Shown here one piece after another: positions 6,499 to 12,029 of a stretch of 12,029 nucleotides of DNA; the first letter of the stretch is position 1, and each line of letters begins with the position of its first letter. Origin of the DNA: Candidatus Spyradenecus faecavium (lineage in GTDB: Bacteria; Verrucomicrobiota; Kiritimatiellia; RFP12; DVOR01); the NCBI GenBank assembly GCA_018713405.1, contig DVOR01000229.1:1-12029 (forward strand). The letters are read 5' to 3'. Under the pieces are notes generated by a model. The model did not search any database, was not told where the DNA came from, and saw nothing but the letters and a program-made list of their open reading frames with translations. The translations under genes were made by a program, and so were the position numbers.

Positions 6499-7424
6499 CA
6501 GCGCGCGAAGGAATCGAGGATGCCGAGGGCGATGGCGATGCCGAGCGCCTGGCGGCCCTCCGGGGAGGTGAGGCGGGCACGGTCCTCGGCGTTGGTGATG
6601 AACCCGGTCTCGACGAGGATGGCGGGCGCGGGGACCTCGCGCAACACCTTGAAGTAGGCATGCTTGACGCCGCGGTCGGCGGGCGCGCCGGGCAGGCGGA
6701 GCAACGCGGCCTGGGCGCGGAGGGCCAGGCGCGTGGCCTGCGGCAGGTGGGCGTGGCCGGGGAGGTCGGCGGGCCAGGAGGCGGCGCGGGAATTGTCGGG
6801 GGTGCCGTCGCAGCCGGGCGCGGGCAGGGTGAAGACCTCGATGCCCTTGGCCTCCGGGTTGGCGGCGGCGTTGACGTGGATGCTGACGTAGGCGTCGGGC
6901 GGGGCGGCGACGGCCTGGTCGACGCGCGCCTGGAGCGTGGGGCCCTGGTCGGCGGCGCGGGTGAGGCGGACGTCGCACCCGGCGGCGCGGAGGACCGCCG
7001 CGGCGTGGCGGGCGACGTCGTGGGCGATGGCGTGCTCCTGGTCCTTCCCGAAGGCGCAGCCGACGTCGGAGCCGCCGTGGCCGGGGTCCAGCAGGATGAC
7101 GGGGCGCGGGACGCGGGGCGCGGGCCCGACGGCCGCGGCGCGGAGGAGCTCGGCGTCGACGGCGGCGAGGGCGAGCGTGCCGGCCGGCCGGTGCAGGTGG
7201 TAGCGGACGCCGTCGACGGTGGCGGGGCGGGCGCCAACGGTGAAGGCGAAGGCATGGCCACCCCCGGCGAGGGTGACGTGGCCGTCGGCGACGGAGCGGA
7301 CGGCGTCCTCGGGGAGGCCGAGGGCCTCGGGCGCGCGTTCGTAGGGCGTGGGGGCGCAACCGACGATGAGCAGGAGCAGGCCTGCGGCGACGGCGGTGGC
7401 GAGGATCGCGAGGAAGGTTTTCAT
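6498..7424 (-). CDS. Lipoprotein N-acetylmuramoyl-L-alanine amidase (Amidase_3)
   Basis: This enzyme cleaves the MurNAc-L-Ala bond of peptidoglycan, usually for daughter-cell separation or wall turnover. The 308-residue product has a lipoprotein signal (hydrophobic 4-20, lipobox IVGC with C23). A small beta-rich domain (about 45-90) is followed by the zinc amidase domain (about 107-306). Expected zinc ligands are visible: H116 in LDPGHGGSD, E130 in KDQEHA and H183 in SIHVNA. The catalytic Glu is E272 in ILVETGFITN. It is the last gene of the leftward operon, starting 2 nt after the ruvC stop, with no clear Shine-Dalgarno sequence of its own. Residues 200-228, between the third ligand and the next helix, contain the usual family insertion. 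It belongs to the AmiA/B/C group, but I cannot say which paralogue. Confidence 0.9.
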   Translation of the reverse strand: MKTFLAILATAVAAGLLLLIVGCAPTPYERAPEALGLPEDAVRSVADGHVTLAGGGHAFAFTVGARPATVDGVRYHLHRPAGTLALAAVDAELLRAAAVGPAPRVPRPVILLDPGHGGSDVGCAFGKDQEHAIAHDVARHAAAVLRAAGCDVRLTRAADQGPTLQARVDQAVAAPPDAYVSIHVNAAANPEAKGIEVFTLPAPGCDGTPDNSRAASWPADLPGHAHLPQATRLALRAQAALLRLPGAPADRGVKHAYFKVLREVPAPAILVETGFITNAEDRARLTSPEGRQALGIAIALGILDSFAR

Positions 7425-7426
7425 GG

Positions 7427-7936
7427 TCAGAGGGTCTTGGTCTGCGCGGGCAGGAGCGAGGTGGCGCGGTTGAGGTGAGCCAGGGCGATGGCCAGGGCGT
7501 CGGCGGCGTCGTTCTGGATGGGCGGGGGCAGGGCGAGGATGCGGGCGACCATCGCCTGGACCTGCGCCTTCTCGGCGGAGCCGACGCCGGTGACGGCGCG
7601 CTTGACCTCCGTGGGGGAGTACTCGTGGACGGGGATGCCGCGCTTGGCGCAGGCGGCGACCACGACGCCGCGAGCGTGGCAGAGGATCATCGCGGTGCGG
7701 GCGTTCTTGGCGTAGAAGACGCCCTCGAGGGCGGCCTCGGTGGGGGCGTATTCGTCCAACACGCGGTTGACGGCCTCGTCGAGGGCGACGAGCGCGGCGG
7801 ACATGGGGAGGCGGGCCGGGACGCGGACGGGGGCGTAGTAAAGGGCGCGGCGGGCGTTGCCCTCGGCGCGGACGACGCCGATGCCGGTGGAGCGCAGGGA
7901 GGTGTCGAAGCCGATCGCGATGCGGGGAAGGGCCAT
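7427..7936 (-). CDS. ruvC: Holliday junction endonuclease RuvC
   Basis: RuvC resolves Holliday junctions as a dimer in the cytoplasm, normally guided by RuvAB. The 169-residue product has normal family length. It carries the RNase H-fold acidic residues: D11 in GFDTSLRSTGIGVV, E71 in AALEGVFYAKN, and D143 and D146 in NDAADALAIA. The usual D-P-G after the first Asp is D-T-S here. I chose ATG 7936 because GGGAG lies 8 nt upstream (7949-7945) and the ATG forms a TGATG overlap with the nuclease stop. The slightly longer reading starting MGAFL would overlap more and lacks support. ruvA and ruvB are not in the window. It is sandwiched between a non-specific nuclease and an amidase, which is not a classical ruv neighbourhood. 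Confidence 0.92.
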   Translation of the reverse strand: MALPRIAIGFDTSLRSTGIGVVRAEGNARRALYYAPVRVPARLPMSAALVALDEAVNRVLDEYAPTEAALEGVFYAKNARTAMILCHARGVVVAACAKRGIPVHEYSPTEVKRAVTGVGSAEKAQVQAMVARILALPPPIQNDAADALAIALAHLNRATSLLPAQTKTL

Positions 7937-8931
7937 CAGAAAAGCTCCCATTGCGGCCAGAAGCGGGTCACCTCGACGGTCTCCAGCGCGTCCTGCCTGT
8001 CTTGGGAGAGGGCGCCGAAGAAGTTGAGCCCGGTGCGCTCCTCGAGCCAGCGGATGGAGCGGAAGCAGTAGCGGGGGCGCTTGGTCTCCTCGGTGTCTTG
8101 CGGCATGTAGAGGGCGATGGCGTAGAGACGGCCTTCCTTGACGGAGGCGAGGATCATGCCGAAGCCGTCGGGGATGTTGATGTGCGTGTCGCCGCGGCGC
8201 CGGGTCTGGATGGTCTCGTCGCCGGTGACGAGGCAGACGATGACCCAGACGGTGCCGACGCGCTCGGGCAGGTCGTCGGCGATGAAGCCCTCGAGGATGC
8301 GCCAGGGGCCGCGGTTGAGCTCGGGCTCCTGGGGCGCGACGTTCGTCAGCAGGAAGGTCTCCTTCTGCGCGGCGACGCCGTAACGCGTGGCGATGGCGTA
8401 GTTGGGCGCCAGGTGGCCGCGGTCGTAGCCGGAGCCGGTGTAGTCCTCGTGCACGGGGGAGGAGCGGACGTCCTCGTCGCGGAAGAAGCGCGCGGGGCGG
8501 TCGGGGATGCTCTCGAGGATGCGGTCGACGGGGATGGCATAGGCGGCCCAGACGGGGCGCCGGAGCGAGGGCGAGTAGCCGACCCAGTAACCTTGGCGTT
8601 TGAGGACCTGGACGTCGCCGGGGACCTTGGTGGCGTCGGCCACCTGCGGCACGCCGAAGGGCAACGGCACCAGCGGCGGCTCCTTTTCGTACGCCACGGA
8701 GGCGTCGTGTCCGGTTAGGCCGATGGTGTCGGTGAGGCCCGCGGTGGCGGCGCCGAGGGATTCGCAGATGACCTCGAAGGGGCCGAACTTCGCGCGCGTC
8801 TCGGTGGGGAGATGGGCGAAGCAGTTGCCGAAGACGAGGGCGACCGTGAGGGCGAAGAGGCCGCACCACCTCAGGCGATGGTAGTGGAACCAATCCCACC
8901 GGTGCGCGTTTTTGGCGGGGCGTTTCTTCAT
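7936..8931 (-). CDS. Membrane-anchored DNA/RNA non-specific endonuclease (DRGH family)
   Basis: Nucleases of this beta-beta-alpha metal family (Serratia NucA, EndoG, EndA) cut DNA and RNA without sequence preference. The 331-residue product has a basic N-terminus and one hydrophobic segment (about 22-40), a signal anchor or uncleaved signal, so the enzyme should face the periplasm. The catalytic block YDRGHLAPN (H173, N177) is intact. LNRGPWRILE supplies the expected Mg-binding Asn (N207) and downstream Glu (E214). A linker-like region (about 45-105) separates anchor and catalytic domain. No inhibitor-like gene of the NuiA type is seen. It starts 76 nt after hisD, has no Shine-Dalgarno sequence, and its stop overlaps ruvC. 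Roles could include nutrient scavenging, defence against incoming DNA, or uptake processing as for EndA. None is shown by the sequence. Confidence 0.88.
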   Translation of the reverse strand: MKKRPAKNAHRWDWFHYHRLRWCGLFALTVALVFGNCFAHLPTETRAKFGPFEVICESLGAATAGLTDTIGLTGHDASVAYEKEPPLVPLPFGVPQVADATKVPGDVQVLKRQGYWVGYSPSLRRPVWAAYAIPVDRILESIPDRPARFFRDEDVRSSPVHEDYTGSGYDRGHLAPNYAIATRYGVAAQKETFLLTNVAPQEPELNRGPWRILEGFIADDLPERVGTVWVIVCLVTGDETIQTRRRGDTHINIPDGFGMILASVKEGRLYAIALYMPQDTEETKRPRYCFRSIRWLEERTGLNFFGALSQDRQDALETVEVTRFWPQWELF

Positions 8932-8948
8932 GGGGCTTGGTCAGCGAA

Positions 8949-8968
8949 GGCGGCCGCGACGGGCCGCC
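8949..8968 (-). other. Intercistronic hairpin between hisD and nuclease
   Basis: GGCGGCC (8949-8955) and GGCCGCC (8962-8968) form a perfect 7-bp stem with a 6-nt loop in the only long spacer of the leftward operon. There is no T-run after it on the minus strand, so it is not a standard terminator. A processing site or partial attenuator that lowers nuclease expression relative to hisD is possible. Confidence 0.4.
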
Positions 8969-9007
8969 TCCGCAGGGATGCCGAAGGGTCGGGGTGGGGC
9001 CGCATGG

Positions 9008-10309
9008 TCACTCGAAGCGCGCGGTGGCGGCGTAGGCGTGGCCGTCGAGGCCCTCCAGCCGCCCGAAGGTCTCGATGGCCTTGCGGGTCTCGGCGAGGTC
9101 CTCCTTCGTGAACTCGACGAAGGAGCTGCGGCGGCGGAAGGTCTCGGCCGTGAGGCCGCTGAACATCCGGGCCGCGCCGCCGGTGGGGAGGACGTGGCTG
9201 GGGCCGGCCACGAAGTCGCCCGCGCTCTCGGGCGTCCAGTAGCCCACGAAGACGGCGCCCGCGCAGGTGATCTTCGGCAGGACGGCCTCGGCGTCGGCGA
9301 CCTGGAGCTCCAAGTGCTCGGCGGCGAAGCGGTTGCAGAGCAGGACGCCGGCCTCCAGGTCGGGGACGACGGCCATGAGCATGCCGCCGTTGGCGAGCAT
9401 GCGCTCGATGATGGCGCGGCGGCCACGGCGCGCGAGCTGGCCGAGCACCTGCGCGTGGACGGCCTCGGCGAACTCGCGCGAGTCGGTCACCAGGAGGCTC
9501 TTCTCCAGCCCACTGCCGTGCTCGGCCTGGGAGAGGAGGTCGGCTGCGATCCACTTGGGGTTGCCGGCGCGGTCGGCCAGGACGCAAATCTCGGAGGGGC
9601 CGGCCACCTGGTCGATGGCGACGGTGCCGTAGACCTGGCGCTTGGCGGCGGTGACGTAGGCGTTGCCTGGGCCCGCGATGAGCTCGACGGGGCGGATGCC
9701 CGCGCCGTAGGCCATCATGCCGATGGACTGGATGCCGCCGACGCGGTAGACCTCGGTGGCGCCGGCCACGCGCAGGGCGTGGAGAAGCGGCGCGGAGACG
9801 GCTTTGCCGTCGCGGGCGGGCGTGCAGGCGACGATTTCCTTGACGCCCGCGGCCTTGGCCAGCACCACGGTCATGATCGAGGTGGAGGCGAGGGGGGCGG
9901 TGCCGCCGGGGATGTAGACGCCCACGCGGTCCATCGGGTGAAAGCGCTCGCCCAGGCGCCCGCCGTGGAAGGTGCGGACGTCCCAGTCGTCGCGGAGCCC
10001 GGCCTTGGCGAAGGCCATGACGCGGGTGGCGGACTGCCGGATGGCGGTCTTGACGTCCTCGTCGCAGGCGGCCTCGGCGGCGTCGAGCTCGGCCTCGGTC
10101 ACGCGGATGTCCTCCGGGGTGAGGTCGGCGTGGTCAAAGGCGCGGCAGGCGTCCAGCACGGCATCGAGCCCGCGGGCGCGGATGTCGGCCAGGCACTTGG
10201 CGGCGGCGGCCTCGGCGCGCTCGTCGAAGGGGGGGCGGCGAAGGAAGGCCTCGACCTGAGGGGTGGGGGAGGCGGGGGACCAATCTAGGATGGGAATCTG
10301 GAAGTCCAT
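9008..10309 (-). CDS. hisD: Histidinol dehydrogenase
   Basis: HisD performs the last two steps of histidine synthesis, oxidising L-histidinol to histidine with 2 NAD+ in the cytoplasm. The 433-residue product is full length for the family. The zinc ligands fall where expected: Q261 and H264 in SQAEHGSG, D365 in AGDFVAGPSH and H424 in EGLDGHAYA. The catalytic pair is E331-H332 in AAEHLEL. The nucleotide-binding region PGGTAPLASTSIM (134-146) differs a little from the common PGGTAPYPSTVLM. It starts 7 nt after the preceding gene without a clear Shine-Dalgarno sequence. No other his gene is nearby, so the gene is detached from any histidine operon. Confidence 0.95.
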   Translation of the reverse strand: MDFQIPILDWSPASPTPQVEAFLRRPPFDERAEAAAAKCLADIRARGLDAVLDACRAFDHADLTPEDIRVTEAELDAAEAACDEDVKTAIRQSATRVMAFAKAGLRDDWDVRTFHGGRLGERFHPMDRVGVYIPGGTAPLASTSIMTVVLAKAAGVKEIVACTPARDGKAVSAPLLHALRVAGATEVYRVGGIQSIGMMAYGAGIRPVELIAGPGNAYVTAAKRQVYGTVAIDQVAGPSEICVLADRAGNPKWIAADLLSQAEHGSGLEKSLLVTDSREFAEAVHAQVLGQLARRGRRAIIERMLANGGMLMAVVPDLEAGVLLCNRFAAEHLELQVADAEAVLPKITCAGAVFVGYWTPESAGDFVAGPSHVLPTGGAARMFSGLTAETFRRRSSFVEFTKEDLAETRKAIETFGRLEGLDGHAYAATARFE

Positions 10310-10316
10310 GGTGTCT

Positions 10317-11036
10317 TCAGGGTGTCTCTGCCTCGCCGGAGGCCTCGGCCTCGGCCTTGCGCTGCTCGTAGGCCTTGAGCGCCGCCTCCTGCTTGGCGAT
10401 CTTCTTTCCGATGGTGGAGGTCCCGCTGGCGGTGGTGGTGCCGGCGAGCGGGTCCACGATGAAATGCCTGGGCACGGGGCGGTTGTACTTGAGGAGCGCC
10501 ATCATCTGGAGCTCCACCTCCTCCCCGAGCTTCTCCTTGAGCGCCTCCGCGAGCTGCGCCTTCTCGGCCTGTCGGCGGGCCTTCCTGTCGTCGCGGCTCT
10601 TGTAACCGGCGACGGCGGAGGAGGAACCCGACTTGGCGACCTTCTGCTGGGCCGCGGCGATGGCGGCGTGGTCGCCGTCGATGCGCGCCTGCTGCTTGGC
10701 GAGCCACTCGTCGGCCTTCTCCTTGGAGGAGAAGCGCTGAACCTTGATTGAGCGCGGCCAAATGAACGCCTTGGTCGGGTACTTCGGGAAGTCCTTGTCC
10801 CCGGCCTTGCGGGCCTCGTTGTACTGCTTGGTCCAGTCCCGCTTCACGGTCTGGACGGCCTTGTTGAAGACGCGCTTCTCCTCGTTGAGGTCGGCCTGGA
10901 GCGCCCGGAGCTCCTCGGTGGTCATGACGAGCGCCTTCTCGACCTTGTACATGTCGAAGAGGCGCACGCCGACGTACATCTGCGCGTGGGCGAAGGCCGC
11001 CGCGCAGAGGCTGAGCAAAAGGACAAAGGCTTTCAT
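10317..11036 (-). CDS. Secreted coiled-coil protein of unknown function
   Basis: I do not recognise this family. The 239-residue product starts with a clear signal peptide (1-18, cleavage likely after AHA) and is then rich in Lys, Glu, Ala and Gln. Helices with coiled-coil character lie at about 39-80, 103-135, 148-185 and 208-232. A less helical insert, FPKYPTKAFIWPRSIKVQRF (83-102), breaks the first two. The C-terminus is low-complexity Ala/Glu. There is no cysteine after the signal peptide (only C11 within it) and no catalytic motif. ATG 11036 forms TGATG with the upstream stop; a GTG three bases earlier is possible, and AGGAG (11050-11046) would serve either. Its place between a BI-1-like protein and hisD is the only context. 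A periplasmic scaffold or envelope role is plausible but unproven. Confidence 0.75.
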   Translation of the reverse strand: MKAFVLLLSLCAAAFAHAQMYVGVRLFDMYKVEKALVMTTEELRALQADLNEEKRVFNKAVQTVKRDWTKQYNEARKAGDKDFPKYPTKAFIWPRSIKVQRFSSKEKADEWLAKQQARIDGDHAAIAAAQQKVAKSGSSSAVAGYKSRDDRKARRQAEKAQLAEALKEKLGEEVELQMMALLKYNRPVPRHFIVDPLAGTTTASGTSTIGKKIAKQEAALKAYEQRKAEAEASGEAETP

Positions 11037-11752
11037 CACTCGCGGCTCCTGCCGAGGATTTGGACAAGGTAGATGAAGAGGTTGATGAAGTCGAGGTAGA
11101 GCTGCAGGGCGCCAAGGATGCCCAGGCGCGCCACGGTGGGGGCGTCCAGACGGTCCGCGGCGTCGGCGAGCTCGCGCACCTTCTGCGCGTCGTAGGCCGT
11201 CAGCCCCACGAAAGCCGCGACGCCGACGTAGCAGATGACCGCCTGCAGGCCGGTGTTGCGCATGAAGACGTTCACCAGCGAGGCCACGATCAGCCCGATG
11301 ACCGCCATCATGCAGACGCGCCCGAGCGTCGAGAGGTCCCGCTTCGTCACCGTGCCAAAGACGGCCATCGCCGCGAAGGTGCCCGCCGTCGCGAAGAACG
11401 CCGTCTGGATCGTCCCGATGTCATAGACCAGCAACAGGATCGAGAGCGTCACGCCGTTGAGCGCGGCGTAGACCATGAAGAGCGCGGCCGCCGCCATCGG
11501 CGCAAGCTTGTGGATGGCGAACGAAAGCGCGAAGACCAGCGCGATCTCCGCCACCAGGCAGACGATCAACGTGCCGGACGAGAGCTGGAACGACCCCGTC
11601 GCGACGGCGTTCGCCACCATCCAGGCCACCAGGCCCGAGACGGCCAGCCCTGCGGCCATCCACCCATAAATGAAATTGTACACACGGTTCACACCGACCG
11701 CACGCGCCTCACTGCGCATCGCCAAAGCATCCGGATCCATCATCGGTTTCAT
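11036..11752 (-). CDS. Bax inhibitor-1/YccA-family membrane protein
   Basis: The 238-residue product has seven hydrophobic segments (about 25-47, 58-80, 85-108, 114-134, 145-163, 168-187, 210-232). It also has the BI-1 (TMBIM) signatures GLTAYDAQKVR (183-193) and LGALQLYLDFINLFIYLVQIL near the C-terminus. Bacterial members include YccA, a modulator of FtsH proteolysis, YbhL, and B. subtilis YetJ, a pH-sensitive calcium leak channel. D188 and D221 may correspond to the YetJ pH-sensing Asp pair; this is by position in the motifs, not by alignment. It is first in the leftward operon, with its own extended -10 promoter and a good GAAGGAG 6 nt before ATG 11752. The N-terminal 20 residues are soluble. 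Confidence 0.92.
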   Translation of the reverse strand: MKPMMDPDALAMRSEARAVGVNRVYNFIYGWMAAGLAVSGLVAWMVANAVATGSFQLSSGTLIVCLVAEIALVFALSFAIHKLAPMAAAALFMVYAALNGVTLSILLLVYDIGTIQTAFFATAGTFAAMAVFGTVTKRDLSTLGRVCMMAVIGLIVASLVNVFMRNTGLQAVICYVGVAAFVGLTAYDAQKVRELADAADRLDAPTVARLGILGALQLYLDFINLFIYLVQILGRSRE

Positions 11753-11758
11753 GGCAGA

Positions 11759-11765
11759 CTCCTTC
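11759..11765 (-). promoter_or_regulatory. Ribosome binding site of the BI-1-like gene
   Basis: GAAGGAG ends 6 nt before ATG 11752 at ideal spacing and fixes the start codon. Confidence 0.85.
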
Positions 11766-11783
11766 TTTCACTATTGAACCCTT

Positions 11784-11792
11784 ATTATAACA
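11784..11792 (-). promoter_or_regulatory. Promoter of the leftward six-gene operon
   Basis: On the minus strand TGT-TATAAT is a perfect -10 with TGn extension, about 32 nt before the ATG. The best -35 is weak (TTGGGC at 11814-11809, 19-nt spacer). Its form matches the other two promoters in the window. No other convincing promoter is seen between here and the amidase. Confidence 0.75.
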
Positions 11793-11827
11793 GATTCCCA
11801 CCCCCCGTGCCCAACTATGATGTCAGG

Positions 11828-11847
11828 CAGTGTCGGAATCGATACTG
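11828..11847. other. Hairpin upstream of the BI-1 promoter
   Basis: CAGTGTCG and CGATACTG form an 8-bp stem with a GAAT loop. The one non-Watson-Crick pair is G-U on the plus strand (C-A on the minus), so it would be more stable in a rightward RNA. No T-run follows it. It may be an operator dyad or part of an unannotated RNA. Confidence 0.35.
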
Positions 11848-11895
11848 CAGGATTTGCCCTCACGGTTTGCGTTTCCATGGGAAGGGTCTCCCGCG

Positions 11896-11978
11896 GAACC
11901 CTTAGGGGTCGGAGGTGAAACCCTAAGGGGTTCGACCCAAAACCCTAAGGGTTTCGAGGCAAACCCTTAAGGGTTTCG
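11896..11978. repeat. Array of four palindromic units at 21-22 bp spacing
   Basis: Four related inverted-repeat units lie at 11896-11910, 11917-11934, 11939-11956 and 11960-11978. The best is the perfect 16-bp palindrome AAACCCTTAAGGGTTT; another is AAACCCT-A-AGGGTTT. Three are followed by TTCG and the first by GTCG, so they are also direct repeats. The CCC cores start at 11899, 11921, 11943 and 11964, that is 22, 22 and 21 bp apart, about two helical turns. The flanks 11848-11895 and 11979-12029 have no gene that I can support; a small CCCCG-CGG-CGGGG hairpin is at 12008-12020. It resembles a multi-copy binding site lying between the leftward promoter and whatever begins to the right of the window. 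Confidence 0.8.
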
Positions 11979-12029
11979 GAAAAAGATGTGGACTTATGCA
12001 GAGCCGTCCCCGCGGCGGGGGTAGGGTGG

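Noticed and set aside
4900..7359. 819-residue minus-strand Arg/Pro-rich open frame
   Set aside because: It runs across recQ antisense and then in a wrong frame of the amidase; both real genes there carry full catalytic motifs.
8912..10288. 458-residue plus-strand open frame
   Set aside because: It is antisense to hisD, which has all its ligands; composition is Gly/Ala/Asp low-complexity.
11917..11940. tRNA T-arm-like GGGGTTCGACCC
   Set aside because: The rest of a cloverleaf (anticodon arm, acceptor) cannot be built around it; the TTCG belongs to the repeat unit.
11896..11978. CRISPR array
   Set aside because: Units are only 15-18 bp and palindromic, gaps are 4-6 bp with no spacer-length unique sequence, and no cas genes are near.
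11896..11978. Plant-type telomere repeat (CCCTAAA)
   Set aside because: Units alternate with their own inverse and are separated by unique bases, unlike a tandem telomere; the surroundings are bacterial.

Overview
This is a 12 kb stretch of a GC-rich bacterial chromosome (coding parts roughly 65-75% G+C by eye). It has ordinary housekeeping genes and one piece of phage origin. The three visible promoters share a TGn-TATAMT extended -10 box and the best-initiated genes have AAGGAG-type ribosome binding sites, so a sigma70-type system is in use. The gene content and style (six-domain S1, RecQ with an extra winged helix, tandem thioredoxin-like secreted protein, lipoprotein amidase, Bax-inhibitor-like protein) would fit the PVC superphylum, for example Kiritimatiellota or Verrucomicrobiota. 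That placement is a tentative inference; no single gene here proves it.

Layout, left to right. Positions 1-122 hold two hairpins, one a plus-strand intrinsic terminator, and no convincing gene. Positions 123-1436 (minus) hold an isolated phage MuF-type minor head protein fused to a C-terminal nuclease-like domain. It lacks its true 5' end and abuts the rpsA terminator. Its 3' third is strikingly AT-rich compared with everything around it. Positions 1451-1478 are the rpsA terminator, and rpsA (minus) runs 1506-3251. A divergent promoter region at 3374-3457 drives rpsA leftward and, rightward, a secreted double thioredoxin-like protein (3458-4405) translationally coupled to recQ (4405-6483). 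recQ converges on the end of a long leftward operon.

The leftward operon starts at a promoter near 11784-11792. In transcription order it encodes a BI-1/YccA-like membrane protein, an unrecognised secreted coiled-coil protein, hisD, a membrane-anchored DRGH non-specific nuclease, ruvC and a lipoprotein N-acetylmuramoyl-L-alanine amidase. The genes are tightly packed, with TGATG stop/start overlaps at two junctions. The only sizeable spacer (76 nt, hisD to nuclease) holds a hairpin. The operon mixes membrane stress, histidine synthesis, nucleic-acid cleavage, recombination and cell-wall hydrolysis without an obvious single pathway.

The right end (about 11793-12029) is non-coding. It carries four palindromic units of the type AAACCCTWAGGGTTT spaced 21-22 bp apart, about two helical turns. 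This looks like a multi-site operator or a small repeat element and is, with the truncated MuF-toxin gene, the most unusual feature of the window.
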